Shown: piece after piece, positions 23,175 through 34,196 of the stretch
Position numbering within the stretch: the first letter of the stretch is position 1
How the letters are laid out: each line of letters begins with the position of its first letter
Assembly: GCF_019393635.1 (NCBI RefSeq)
Contig: NC_057867.1
Span: 4,128,889 to 4,192,888 of the forward strand
Source: Dromiciops gliroides
Taxonomy: Eukaryota; Chordata; Mammalia; Microbiotheria; Microbiotheriidae
Direction of reading: 5' to 3'
DNA: 64,000 nt
The notes under the pieces: generated by a model
What the model saw: the letters and a program-made list of their open reading frames with translations, nothing else
Told to the model about the DNA's origin: nothing
The model's database searches: none
Program-made: the position numbers and the translations under genes

Positions 23175-23440
23175 TCATTGTTTTCTGAGCCGGAAGGGTT
23201 CTTCACAGCCATCAAATCTGATCCCCCTCCTCACCTGAGGCCCTTAGAGAGGAAGTGACTTAACCAAGGTTGCACAGCTTGCCAATAGCAGAACAGGGAC
23301 TATAACTGGGGTCAGGAGGGCATACTGGAGAGCTGGACTTGGATTTCGGGATTCATGGGTTCTAATCCCATCAACACTTCTCAGCTGTGTGACCCTGAGC
23401 AAATCCTGTCCCCTTTCTGAACCTCATCAGGAAAAGGGGG
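23175..23440. repeat. Two MIRs, antisense then sense
   Basis: 23175-23310 is antisense (GAGGAAGTGACTTAACCAAG); 23320-23440 is sense (GATTCATGGGTTCTAATCCC, CAGCTGTGTGACCCTGAGC). Confidence 0.6.
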
Positions 23441-23589
23441 AAAATCAAGTCAAGAGTAATTCCTTGACAGTATTAAATGAGGTAAAGGACCATAGAAAGG
23501 GTGGTGGTCACTCCTGTTTGGTCTCCTGGGGTCTAGCCTGCTCCTTTGTCTCCCTGACATGGGCATTCTGGGAGCAAGCAAAGAGGTTC

Positions 23590-23738
23590 AGGGGCAACTA
23601 GGTGGCATAGTGGATAAAGCACCGCCCTGGATTCAGAAGGACCTGAGTTCAAATCTGGCCTCAGACACTTGGCACTTACTAGCTGTGTGACCCTGGGCAA
23701 GTCACTTAATCCTCAATGCCCCCCACAAAAAAAAGTGT
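23590..23738 (+). mobile_element. WSINE1-type SINE
   Basis: Bounded by GAGCAAGCAAAGAGGTTC (18 bp, perfect) at 23572-23589 and 23739-23756. Confidence 0.93.
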
Positions 23739-23904
23739 GAGCAAGCAAAGAGGTTCTCAGGGCTCTAGAGACTGCGCGGTGAAGAGGCCATTACCACTGC
23801 AGAAAGAGCTCTGAGGTACCTCCCTGTGTAACCTTGAGCCAGGATCTTCTCATTGATGAGCATCAATGTCTTCATTTGTAGAATGGGAGGGTCAGTAAGA
23901 TGAG

Positions 23905-25110
23905 TCAACAAGCATCAACATAGTGAGCACCCACTATGTTCCAGGCATTGTACCATGGACAGGGTATATAAAGCACAGTGCCTGCCCTCAAGGAGCCTAC
24001 ATGCCAATGAGGGAGAACACATGCAAACAATAGATTTGGAAAGAGTAGATGGAAAGGTATTGCAGCAGGAAAGGCACTAGCATTGACCGGGACTGAGAAA
24101 GGGGGACTTTGAGCTGAGTGAGCTGTGAAGGAATTGGGGGGTAGCAATAAGAGGGAGAGCACTCATGGCATGGGAACAGCCAGAGCAAAGGTATGGAGGT
24201 GGGAAAGAAAGTGTCCTGTGGAGGTAGGAAAGAGCCAGGTTAGAAAGAGATTGAAATACCAAACAGGCCTGGAGGCAATTGGGAGCCACAGAGTTTACTG
24301 AGGGCAGGAAGGTGAGAGGTCTGAGCATTAGGAACACCATTTTGGCAGCTGAGTGGAAGATGGACCAAACTGGGGGGAGACTTCAGGCAGAGAGACCAAC
24401 CAGCAGGTTCTTCTCTAGTCCGGGTGTGAAGTGACAGGGCCTGCACCAGAGTGGCAGCTGGGGGAGTAGAAAGAAGGGCATGTGCCCAGGAGATCTTGTG
24501 AAGGTAGAAATGGCAAGACGTGGCAACAGATTTGCTATGGGGGAAGGGCGGGGAGGGGTGAGTGCAAGTGAGGCGTCAAGGATGACCCTCAGCCTGGGGG
24601 CCTATGGGGCGCCCTCCACAGTCATAGGGAAGTTGAGAAGAGGAGGGGGAGGTTTGAGGGGACATGTTAAGTTTGAGACGTCTACTCTACATCTAGTTTG
24701 AGATGTCCAAGAGGCAGTGGGTGGCACAGGCCTGGAGATCAAGGGAGAGATGCTTCTTGAAGCTATGGGAGATGCTGAGATCACCAAGTGAGAGAGTCCA
24801 CAGAGATGAAAGGACATCAAAGGGCACTGGGGGACCCTCACATTAGTGGGCTTGGGCCGACTGAAGATCCAGCAAAGGAGACTGAGTAGGAGAACAAGGA
24901 GCAAGTGGTAGCCCAGGAACCTGGAGAGAAGAGGGTGGTCACCAGTGTCAGAGGCCACAGGGAGGTCAAGAAGGCTGAGGACTGAGAAAAGGCCTTTGGA
25001 TTGGGAGGGCATGGGTCACTTCAGAGAGCAGTGTCAGCAGCTAGGGGGCGGTGTAGAGGGCTTCCAAACAAGAGAGGAGACAACCAGTATATGGGGAGCG
25101 ATTGAAGATT
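23905..25110 (-). mobile_element. L2/CR1-type LINE long 3' region
   Basis: Starts with CACCCACTATGTTCCAGGC and CTGCCCTCAAGGAGCCTACA, then about 1 kb of G/A-rich text (TGAGAGGTCTGAGCATTAGG, GGAGATGCTGAGATCACC) in the style of the untranslated tail of these LINEs. No ORF. The right boundary is uncertain. Confidence 0.5.
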
Positions 25111-25183
25111 AGAGGGAGCAGACAGACTGGTGTGAGGGTCATCTGCTAGAGAAGTGGGGTGGCATAGATCATGAGGATTATTT

Positions 25184-25342
25184 CTGTTTTCTTTTTTTTT
25201 TTTTTTGGTGAGGCAATTGGGGTTAAGTGACTTACCTAGGGTCACACAGCTAGTAAGTGTAAAGTGTCTGAGGTTGGATTTGAACTCAGATCCTCTTGAA
25301 TCCAGGGCCAGTGCTCTATCCACTGGGCCACCTAGCTGCCCC
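25184..25342 (-). mobile_element. WSINE1-type SINE
   Basis: CATGAGGATTATTT duplication at 25170-25183 and 25343-25356; T17 tail. Confidence 0.92.
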
Positions 25343-25356
25343 CATGAGGATTATTT

Positions 25357-25680
25357 CACAAAGGAGGCATCTGAGGCCTATAGAGATGGTGAGCTGTCCA
25401 TGCTAACACAGCAAGTAAGCATCAGAGGTGGATTAGAACCCAGGATCCTGACTCCTGATCTACGCTGGGTGGCTTCTTGACTGCGGCTGCTTCCCTAGGG
25501 CAGCCCTGAGCCTGTGAGGAGGTTTCAGCACTTTCCATCCATGATGAGAAAGCCAGAGAGCAGAAAGGAACCTCAGGGGCCAGCCCAACCCTTCCATTGG
25601 CTAGATGAAGAAACCGGGACCCAAGTTCACATCGGGCAGCTGGAGAGCAGCAGAACCTCGACCTTCTAACGCCAAGTGCA
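25357..25680 (-). repeat. Two MIR fragments
   Basis: About 25357-25455 (GGAGGCATCTGAGGCCTATA and GATTAGAACCCAGGATCC) and 25550-25680 (CCAGCCCAACCCTTCCATTG, CTAGATGAAGAAACCGGGAC). Confidence 0.5.
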
Positions 25681-26740
25681 GCGTTGACTGCAGACACATG
25701 GGGCTGCAAGGGGCAGAGAGTGCCTGCTGTCATGGGGCGGGCACAGATCACATTAGGGGACCCTTTGTCTTGTCATGGTAGAACAGGAAAGGTGAAGGGG
25801 CCAAGTGGGGGGGGGCACTTAGCACCTCTTTGTGCCTCCCTTCTTGGCCCTTTCTTCTCCCACACAGGTCAGTTCACTCCACAAATCTTTCCTAAAGGCA
25901 CGGGGGGTAAGAGGAATGAAGAGGAAACAGTCCCTGCCTTCAGGAGCCTTCATTATTTGGGGGAGATGGCATGTATAGGGAAGCTGCTTTGGGTGAAAGG
26001 TAGAGGAATGAGAGTGAGCGAGTGAGCGGTGTGAAGTGTCTGAGAAGGGAAGCTGGGGCCTGGAAGGGCAGGCCTTGGGCAGGCCTTGAGAAGGTGAGAG
26101 CCCAAGCCATTGGGATCTTACCCAGAGCCCAGAGGGCTGTCTGCTGCACTATGCTTTTGGAAGTCTCTCCCTGGACTAGAGGTGGCGTCCTGGCCTCTAC
26201 ACACCTGCCTCTGAGGTCAGAAATGTCTCCACTTCTGGCCACCAGTCAAATGCTAAGCTGTCATCAGCCATGTCTGCCTCAGTGTGAAGGAGTGTGGGAA
26301 GCCATGGACCAGGTGGGAAGGCTCCAAGGGTGGCGTGAAGGGCTGTTGCCTTCAGAAGGAAAGTTAGGACTCCCTTCCTCCCCCCCCCCCCCCCCGCCTC
26401 CTCAGACAGGCCCTTATGGGGCCCAGGCCTACTGGCCTCGGCATATTCTCCTCTGAATGTCCTCTGGCCGGAAGCAGCAGCCTCCAGGGATGCCAGCATG
26501 AGGACAGGTCTCCAGACAGCTGTGCGGGGCCCACAGGCCGGCCCCCTGGACCTTGCTCTTGGTGTTGCTGACTCTGCAGACTGCTGAGGTCATGCCCTGT
26601 GTCCCTGAAAATGGGGAGCTCGGCTCCCTGCCTCCCAATGTTCCCTGGCAGGAAAGGCTGCTGCAGCTCAGGCCAATGACCCCCTCTTTCCTATCTTCCT
26701 CAGCGGGGCTGGCCCTTGGCACAATTCAGTGGAGGTGCCA
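25681..26740. other. Intergenic stretch, nothing assigned
   Basis: A C15 run at 26381-26395 and no credible gene. Confidence 0.45.
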
Positions 26741-26747
26741 CCCCCAA

Positions 26748-26803
26748 CACACACACACAGACACACACACACACACAGACACACACACACACACACACAC
26801 AGC
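26748..26803 (+). repeat. (CA)n microsatellite
   Basis: CACACAGACACACACACACA-type run with a few G interruptions, just left of the assembly gap. Confidence 0.95.
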
Positions 26804-26833
26804 CTCCTTGGCCCAAGATGGCCAGAGCCTTCA

Positions 26834-26932
26834 NNNNNNNNNNNNNNNNNNNNNNNNNNNNNNNNNNNNNNNNNNNNNNNNNNNNNNNNNNNNNNNNNNN
26901 NNNNNNNNNNNNNNNNNNNNNNNNNNNNNNNN
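26834..26932. other. Assembly gap (about 100 N)
   Basis: Unknown sequence; true size may differ. Reading frames drawn across it are meaningless. Confidence 1.
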
Positions 26933-27104
26933 TTTGGTCTCATTTTAGAACAAAATCAGAATAAGAATTTAGAAAAGAACTAAACTGGCTTTATGACAAT
27001 TTGACCCTTGAGTGTCCAGGGAACCAGATGGGAAGCTCTGTCCAATGTCAAACAGAGCCCAACAATTCACATTTCCCAGGAGTGGAACAGGGTCCTGCGT
27101 ACAC

Positions 27105-27800
27105 CGAGCTGGAAGGCTGGCTCTCAGCTCTGTCACTTCCTTGCCATATGACTTCAGGGAAGTGATTTCTTTTCTGAGGCTCCCAATAGCCACTGACTGT
27201 CTCCAAGGATCCTGGGGAGGCTCAGAGGAGATCATGGATGGAAGCTGGCCAAACCTGCCGGTTCCCACTCTGATTCCACATTTTCATATTACCATGTTTC
27301 CTCCTAGATTTCAAATCCGTGCTGACAGTCATGACTCTAGGATTGTTTAATGGATGAAGAGAAGTTTTATGTGTCTGTCTATCAAAGCCAAAATTTGGGT
27401 GGGGTGACTGGGCCTTTGCCCCAGGGTGCAGAATTGCAGAGGGCCCCACCAGTGCAACCAAGCTCAGCTGCTTGGTGAGCTGGAAGAATTAGTTAAAATA
27501 GGCAGCCACACCCCAGGTGAATTCCTCTGCCTGCCTCACCTGCCCCCCTAACCCCCCTCGACAGGCCCCGAAGCCTACAGCACCCCCCCCTTCTCAGTAG
27601 ACTTAAGGCATACTCAAGCTTCTGTCTCCCCCAGCAGGCAGGAGTCTCTGTTCCCCCTCCCCAACATCTGTCTAGCACAGAGCCCAAAGAGTCCTGAGCT
27701 TGAGCTCAGTCTCTGCCATAACCAGTTGGGTGACCCCAGGAAGCCACCTGTATAAAATAGGGCTAACCTGTTGTTGTGAGGTTTGGGTGAGAACCTGACA
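27105..27800 (+). repeat. Two MIR fragments in otherwise unassigned DNA
   Basis: 27105-27200 (CTCTGTCACTTCCTTGCC, TTCTTTTCTGAGGCTCCC) and 27690-27800 (CCAGTTGGGTGACCCCAGG, CTGTATAAAATAGGGC). Confidence 0.5.
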
Positions 27801-28684
27801 TACAATCCCTCTGTTCCTTCCCCATAAAACCCATTTGCTTTCTGGACAATTTGGCTGTGTTGGTAAAACTGAAGACGATTGGGGGATCTGCCCATTGGCT
27901 GCAGAGCAACCCCAGCTTTGGCCCCGCTGCTCCTGTTCACTGAGCCACTCTCTCCCAGCCCTGGTTCTGTATTGAAAGAGAAACGGAAGGAAAAGGGAGG
28001 GAGAGAGGGTGGCGCCCCTGGCCTGTAGCCACCTAGGGGCTGCCAGCAGCAGGCCTGCTGAGTCCAAAGCCTGAGGCCCCAGGGGAGGAGACAATGAAGT
28101 TTGGGGCCCGCTCCAACTTTGCTGGGGGTAGAGATAATACATGGGAACTTGGAGAGGAATAGAAGTTGAGGGTAGGGGAAGAAGGAGGAGGCAAGCCAAG
28201 GAAGCCATGGGCCCCCCTGAGGAGTGGAGGCATCCCAGAATCCTGCGGGGCTGATCTGCCTGTGGCTCCTTAGCCACAGAGTCCAGCCGTCTGTACAGGG
28301 ATCAGGCGAAGGCCCTGGAGATGCTGAGCCTGGAGAAGAGAAGATGTGGTTCGCTAGGTGGGGGACAATACTCAGTCACCTTCCAAGTGTTCCTAACACA
28401 GACAAATTGTTCCAAAAGCAAATGGTTTTCCGGGGGGTGGGGGGGGGATCCCAGGAAGCAGACAGTTCAAAGCCCTAGCAGGCTGGGGTTCACCAGCTGG
28501 CGTCCGGCTTCCATTTTCCTGGAAGGACAATGAAACTACACCCCTGCTCTAGTCCTAATTGCACTCATCTTGTTGCTGAGCACTTTTTGGTTTATTCTCC
28601 CTGTCTAACAAACAGTGGAGCAAGAATATTGGAGGATTGTGAGTACATGTGAGGACCTGTGTGCCAATTCTAGCTCATCCATTC
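27801..28684. other. Intergenic stretch, nothing assigned
   Basis: The 201-codon minus ORF at 27672-28277 ends inside a MIR and is not credible. On the minus strand a CTCTACCCCCAG acceptor-like site precedes an open stretch near 28120, but no known protein emerges. Confidence 0.4.
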
Positions 28685-28860
28685 CTAAGATCATAGACTT
28701 AAACCTGGAATATAACCTAGAAGCCATCTTATCCAACTCACCCATTTTATGGAGGAGGAAACCAAGGCCCCAGAAAGATCACTTCCTCTTCCAGGACTTC
28801 ACTTTCCTCCTCTGAAAAATGGCCAGGGGGTGGGGGTGGGGTTGGACTAGATGCCTTCTA
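28685..28860 (-). repeat. MIR
   Basis: AAGATCATAGACTTAAACC, CCATTTTATGGAGGAGGAAA, then a sense-like TTCACTTTCCTCCTCTG. Confidence 0.55.
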
Positions 28861-29255
28861 AGGACCTAAATCTCTGGCCCTAAGAAGCTGAAATGAAGTC
28901 ACTTGCTTGGGTTATATGTGATTCTCCCTCATTTTTGTTTAAATGCGAGGCATTGAATTATTTCATTAGGAGCAGGAGAACTCTGGGACTTAGTCTGTGT
29001 GGTTTTTTTCTTAGTGCTGTGTGGGCTTACACAGCAAGGAAGGCTCTGAAGAAGGAATCAAACCTCTGTCACCACCCAACACTGTCTCCCAAGATAGCCC
29101 CTATAGTGCTGACTATCACAACTCCCCCTCCAGTTGCCATTTTTCTGGGAAAGAGTTTTCCTTCACTTGCCCATTCTCATCAAATCCCGGCTCATTCTCT
29201 TACTCCCTGTGTGACATTGGGCAAGCCGTTTCTCCTCTGTAAAATAAGGGAGGTG
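28861..29255. other. Nothing assigned
   Basis: Only a short MIR-like phrase at the right end (CCCTGTGTGACATTGGGCAA). Confidence 0.4.
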
Positions 29256-29270
29256 GATTAGATGACTTTT

Positions 29271-29399
29271 CTTTTGTGGGGCAGTGACTTGCCCAGGGTC
29301 ACACAGCTAGTAAGTATCAAGTGTCTGAGGCTGGATTTGAACTCAGGTCCTCCTGAATCCAGGGCCGGTGATTTATCCACTGTACCACCTAGCTGCCCT
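29271..29399 (-). mobile_element. WSINE1-type SINE, short-tailed
   Basis: GATTAGATGACTTTT at 29256-29270 and 29400-29414. The usual GCAATTGGGGTTAA part is shortened. Confidence 0.9.
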
Positions 29400-29659
29400 G
29401 ATTAGATGACTTTTTCAGCCTGAAAATTACAATTGGAACGTTTCCCAGGGGACCCGACCAGATCCCCAATCCTTCATTCATGAAAAGAAGGAGCAGGGCC
29501 TCCAGGGTGGGGTTTAGAGATGTCCTTTATTGCGCAGTTTGACAATATAGTCAAATTTGACACCCCCACCCCCACCCCCCACTATAGCTTAGCTCCTTCA
29601 GGTGAAAACTTTGCTATGACAGCATCTGCCAGGGCCCTCCTTCCTTTTAAGGTGTCAGT

Positions 29660-29860
29660 CATAGAAGCAAAGGTTGCCGTTTGAAATGACCTCAGAGGTC
29701 AGCAAGTCCAACCCCACCTCTTTGCATAAAAGAAGCTGAGGCCCAAAGAGGGACAATGCTTTGACCAAGGTCAGTTACATAGCTACTAAATTGAAGAGTC
29801 CAGATTTGAACCCAGATTTTCTGACTCCAGTACCAGTGTTCTTCCCACTGCTGCCTCCCT
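29660..29860 (-). repeat. MIR
   Basis: GTCATAGAAGCAAAGGTTGC, AGCAAGTCCAACCCCACC, TTTGAACCCAGATTTTCTG. Confidence 0.65.
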
Positions 29861-29914
29861 AAAACTCTCTTGGGTTGACAAAGGAGGCTGGTTGGCTACT
29901 TGTTGGGTGTTTTT

Positions 29915-30163
29915 GGCCATTATTGTTTGGTGGTTTTAGTTGTGTCCGACTCTGTGACTCCATTTGGGATTTTCTTGGCAGAGATACTGGACTGGTTTGC
30001 CATTTCCTTCTCCAGCTCATTTTGCAGATGAAGAAACTGAGGCACAGGGTTAAATGACTTGCCCAGGGGCACTCAGCTAGTGTCTGAGGGCGGATTTGAA
30101 TTCATGAAGATGAATCTTCCTGATTCCAGGCCCAGTGCCCTATCTACTGCACCACCTAGTTGC
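29915..30163 (-). mobile_element. MAR1 SINE
   Basis: The RTE-derived tail (GTTGTGTCCGACTCTGTGAC, GGTTTGCCATTTCCTTCTCC) is joined to a CORE (CAGATGAAGAAACTGAGGC) and tRNA-like head (CTATCTACTGCACCACC), giving a full antisense copy. Confidence 0.85.
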
Positions 30164-30995
30164 TAGATTTCCTATTTAGGTCCCTTCTTCCTCAGAGACT
30201 GAAGGTTTCCAACAATTCCCAAATGATTCTGGTTTGAGTCTCTGTATATTCGAAGTTGAGAAACCTGGCCCTTTGTTACACCCTCTCCCTAAAGTTGTAT
30301 TATTAGATTGTAAAGTGCCATGCCTCTGTATAGCCCAGAGGGCCTAGAAAGGTTAGTTTACTTGGATAGCTTTGAGCCAGCCCCTATAATGTACAAGGAA
30401 GGCCCTCTGCTACTTCCCTTTGAGGGCTCCTCCAAAACGTGTACTCAGCCATTTTGTGATGAAAGTGAAATGATTAGGAAGCTCCTGAGAGGGGTGAAAG
30501 TCTTGGGGGAATGTCACCATTCTGCTGGAAAGAAAGAAAATAGGCTCTGGAGCAGCTAACCGTTGGCTCTTCCATCTACGGGCTTGTCTGGGACTTGTTG
30601 GGTTCCAAGAGAAACCGAAATACTTGGATTTCTGAACCAAAAGCTTTTGCACAAAAGAAAAGTTCCTAAATTCTTTGTGAGCGGGCCAATCTGCATCCTG
30701 GAAATAAATACATTTTCAAATGGAACCTCTCCCTCAAGGATTAGACTCTCATAAAAACTACTCCAGAGGCAAAGCATTGACAAGTGCATTTTTAACGAGT
30801 ACATTCTACATTCTCTCCCTCTGGGAGATGGGAAAGGAGCCAAATTCAGGCAGCCACAGGTATCATTACCCAGACCTAACAGCTTAACCAGGATCTCTGT
30901 GAAGCCCAAGACAAGTTCTAGGAGCTAGGCCCCACCCCTTGGGGTTCTCCCCCTCCCCCCACTACTTGCCTTGTATGCTGCACCTTCCTACAGTA
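30164..30995. other. Intergenic stretch, nothing assigned
   Basis: Minus-strand ORFs of 80-117 codons at 30410-30909 have no recognisable domain. Confidence 0.4.
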
Positions 30996-31003
30996 TCACC
31001 TAC

Positions 31004-31115
31004 CTGACACCTGGACTTCCCCGCCCTGTTTCTCCACTAAGGAGGGAGGTCTGCCAGATGTGCCCGATGATTTGTGACCGCCCGCAGTTGCTGAACCTTA
31101 TCCTTGATCTTTTGG
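31004..31115 (-). other. Possible internal exon, same strand as the signal-peptide exon
   Basis: On the minus strand a C-rich tract ending CCATCCACTCAG precedes 112 nt that stop at GTGTCAG before GTAGGTGA, a good donor. Joined at this acceptor to the exon at 32093-32149 it hits a stop after five codons. With a secondary AG three to nine bases in, it reads IKDKVQQLRAVTNHRAHLAD and soon stops. It could be a last exon of a very short peptide, a non-coding exon, or chance. Confidence 0.2.
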
Positions 31116-31240
31116 CTGAGTGGATGGGGGGGGGGGATAGGACACTCTTAAGAGCACTTTGATGGTATAACCATACTCTTGAAAATGAAAGACAGAGGAG
31201 CTGGTCCCGAAGCAGGAGGACCTGGGTTCAAGCATTGTCT

Positions 31241-31417
31241 TTCTTTCTTTCTTTCTTTTTTTTTGTGGGGCAATGGGGGTTAAGTGACTTGCCCAGGGTC
31301 ACACAGCTAGTAAGTGTCAAGTATCTGAGGCCAGATTTGAACTCAGGAACTCCTGAATCTAGGAACTTCTGAATCCAGGGCCAGTGCTTTTATCCACTGC
31401 ACCACCTAGCTGCTCCC
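31241..31417 (-). mobile_element. WSINE1-type SINE with internal duplication
   Basis: (TTTC)n tail; AAGCATTGTCT (31230-31240) and AAGCCTTGTCT (31418-31428) flank it. The phrase AACTCCTGAATCTAGG is followed at once by AACTTCTGAATCCAGG, a small internal duplication. Confidence 0.9.
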
Positions 31418-31639
31418 AAGCCTTGTCTCTGACAGGCACATCCTAACTTGGCAGACCATGGCCCCACTCGCTCTAAGAATAGACATTGGGGAGCAGCTGC
31501 TCATCTCTCTGCATCAGTGGAAAGAGGTCACACACTGGGAGTTCCCCACACTGAAGAAATGCCAGGACCAGACCCCAAAAGGTGCTAGGAGGAGTAGTAG
31601 GAGGAGTAATAATTTGGCCTAACATCTTGCTTTAAAGTT

Positions 31640-31980
31640 TGCAAAACACATCTTGTGGGTCACACAAATGACTCCTATTTTCCATTTGAAGAAACTGAGG
31701 CTCTGAAAGATTAAATAACCTGCTTAGGGTCACTGAGCTAGTGAGTGTCTAAGGTAGGATTTGAACCCAAGCCTCCTGACTCTGGTGTATAAATTGTAAA
31801 AACCCCAAACAAATGTAAATATGGCAATGGGAATCCCTGGGCTGGGGGTGGGACATCCTGAGAGCCCTTTGCTTCTGCTTGGCTGGGCCTCTTGGGTCCT
31901 CAGTTTCCTCTTCTGCAAAATGAGGGAGTAAAGATATTCTAACAATTCTTTCAAAGGATTCTCCTTGCTCTGCCATTCTG
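31640..31980. repeat. MIR antisense then MIR sense fragment
   Basis: 31640-31790 has CCATTTGAAGAAACTGAGGC and AGGATTTGAACCCAAGCC; 31895-31980 has CCTCAGTTTCCTCTTCTGC. Confidence 0.6.
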
Positions 31981-32092
31981 TTGTCCTAAGTTTTCTTTCT
32001 TAGCCCTAAGTTTCCTTCTCGGGAAAATCAGGCCGTTCCACTCAATGCCTCTGGAAGCTCTGCCAATCTCCAATTCCCCCAATCAGACCCAC

Positions 32093-32149
32093 CTGCTGAA
32101 AAGGCAGAACTAGGAACAGCACCGAGGCGGTGAAGAGCAGACTCGTCAT
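32093..32149 (-). CDS. Candidate first coding exon of an unidentified secreted protein
   Basis: Nineteen codons, MTSLLFTASVLFLVLPFQQ, ending in CAG before GTGGGTCTG, a fair 5' splice site, phase 0. The peptide is a typical signal sequence (short polar start, 13-residue hydrophobic core). A TATA box 84-91 bp upstream would give a leader of about 60 nt, as in compact genes for secreted or hormone-like proteins. I do not recognise the gene, and no convincing second exon was found downstream (toward lower coordinates); 31004-31115 is the best-placed candidate. It could also be a decayed gene. Confidence 0.4.
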
Positions 32150-32232
32150 GGTCAGACCTTGCAGGCTAGATCGTTGCTGAGGACGCTGCTCTCTGCTCTC
32201 CCCTTCTGTGGTCCCTGACTGGCTCCTTCTCC

Positions 32233-32240
32233 TTCATATA
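32233..32240 (-). promoter_or_regulatory. TATA box for the candidate secreted-protein gene
   Basis: TATATGAA on the minus strand within CCTATATGAAGGAGAAGG, well spaced for transcription start near 32210. Confidence 0.45.
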
Positions 32241-32600
32241 GGCAGGTCGGCCCAGCCCCCAACCGGGTTGCAGGACGTGTTCAAATATTTGAGACATTGC
32301 TGGTGTTGGGCAATTGCTCACCCCTGCCCTTCCACCAGTCCCTCCTCACCTCTCATTCCTCTCCCCCCCAGCCCTCCTGCCTCAGTGATATCGACCAGGC
32401 TGCAAGTTGGCCTTCTGATTGCTGAGCCAAGCAGAATAGGCAGGAGCCCTGAGGTGGCAGTGCTGATCCCTCCAGTGGCCTGGGTTAAGATCTGCTCTGG
32501 GGGCAAAGACCCTCCATAGCTAGCATAGGCTACGAAGTCTTAGGGGACTGGCATTTGCCATTCTCTGTTTCATGACTCAGACCATTCTTGTGCCTCAACA
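32241..32600. other. Upstream flank of the candidate gene
   Basis: No repeats recognised, which makes it stand out from the surrounding repeat-rich DNA. Confidence 0.4.
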
Positions 32601-33634
32601 TACCCTAGTATTCTGGAATTGCCTTTTTGTGACCCATGATCCTATACCCCACTCACTGGGTTTTCACAGACACGATGCAATCTTGGGAGCTTCTCAGAAA
32701 TCACCCTCCTTTAGTTCATCTGCCCCCCCCCAGTTTCCCCAGGGGAACCTCAGATCTCAGCTCATTTTGCTCAAACACAAGCTTCCCATGAAAATATTAG
32801 AGTAGATGCCTTTCTGCCCTACTCTTCAGAAATGAGCCAAAGGACCTTGGTTCCCATGAAAGCCAGATTTCTTTTATTTTGCCGTAAACACTGGAGATAC
32901 CCAGTTTTCTTTCTCCTCTCCATGAGTGCCATTTCCCCCTCAGGGACCTGCACAAACACCCCTTGGTGGCCAAGATGGCTGAAGTTTCTACCCCCACATC
33001 ATGGCTCTATCCCTTGCTGTTCCTCTAGCTCCAGGACCACCTGCTTGTTCTTCTCTGGGAGTCCTAGAGGCCTAGGAGCTCTTGCTATTCTAGCCCAGCC
33101 CTCTTTGGGGCCATATGGGCCCTTCTCCTCTGCTCCCTTGAAACTGTGTAGCTCCAATCTGTGTGCTCAGTCTTCTGGACAAGGTTGGATTCAGGAATTC
33201 AACACTATCTCACACTCCCCTTTCCTGAGCCCCATAGTTTTCTGCCACAAACTCCCTTATTTCCCTGGTTTCAAACCTTCTAAATCCTTTACATCTTCAC
33301 CCACCCTCTCCTCCTTTGTTCCAGTCTCTGAGGAAGAGGGGGGTCTTATTGCCAAGGCTTCTCTACTTGTGCCTGAGATCCCATCCCCTCCTCAGCCCTC
33401 TTTTCTTCTCTCTTTATATTGTCTTCCTTGGTGAACTCATCTGCACCATGTGTTCCACTGTCATCTCTATGCGTGGCATAGATGAGTCCCAAATCTATGC
33501 ATTCAATTACTGCCAACTGGACAACAGCATTAGGATGGCTCAACATACCCCAAGTGGAATTCATGGCCTCTACCCCACGCCACTCCTCCCCCTTCGAATC
33601 CCCCCCTCTCTCATATCACCACCCCAGTCACCCA
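32601..33634 (+). mobile_element. L2/CR1-type LINE, ORF remains and 3' part
   Basis: The peptide PVSEEEGGLIAKASLLVPEI near 33316 recalls the L2 reverse-transcriptase protein, followed by CCATGTGTTCCACTGTCATC-type tail text. The frame is shifted and broken. Confidence 0.5.
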
Positions 33635-33745
33635 GGTTTGTTGAGGAAACTGATACCCAAAGGAGCCAAGTGATTTGCCCAAGATCACACAGGTGGTAAG
33701 GGGCCAAACTGGGATCTGAACCCAGGCCTCTGAATATTAAATCCA
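33635..33745 (-). repeat. MIR
   Basis: GAGGAAACTGATACCCAAAG, AGTGATTTGCCCAAGATCAC, GATCTGAACCCAGGCC. Confidence 0.65.
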
Positions 33746-33757
33746 GCATTATTTCCA

Positions 33758-34185
33758 ATCAATTATCATCAATCCAAGCACAGGCAAAACCAGAGTCCTG
33801 CCTCAGCACCAGCAAATAGACCCCTGTCATCTTCCCCTGGCCAACTGCTCGACCCCCTCACCATCTGTGGGTTGAGTTCCAGAAGCAGCTGCTGCCACAC
33901 AGCCAATTCAGAAGCTCCGAGGCCTGATTCTTTGGGGCTGGGGCTGGGGCTAGGTCTGTGCAGTGTGGCCACAGGTCTGTGCTCTGCTCTTACCCTAGGA
34001 CAACAGACCTTTCCTGCCTGCCTTCTAAGCTGTCTTTGGCTGGAAAATTATCTCACCCCATACTTTAGTGGGTTCTGCTGCTCCAGGAATTGTCTTATGG
34101 CATTATTTGGAGGGGTCTTGGGGAGAGCTCCAGGAAGTCACTGCCTTTCCTCTGCCATCTTGGCTCCACCCTCCAGGAACCACCC
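33758..34185 (-). mobile_element. L1 5'UTR-only insertion, no 3' end, with target duplication
   Basis: In minus orientation it starts near the L1 head (GGAGCCAAGATGGCAGAGG at about 34155-34173) and runs 0.4 kb through the 5'UTR, matching 9170-9530 (CTGCCTCAGCACCAGCA; GTCTTATGGCATTATTTGG). It ends before ORF1 with no poly(A). CATTATTTCCA flanks it at 33747-33757 and 34186-34196. Confidence 0.8.
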
Positions 34186-34196
34186 CATTATTTCCA

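Noticed and set aside
27672..28277. 201-codon minus ORF with a hydrophobic start
   Set aside because: Its second half is a MIR; no family recognised and no support for expression.
32832..33434. 200-codon plus ORF
   Set aside because: Overlaps an L2/CR1 remnant; the only recognisable peptide is from the LINE protein.
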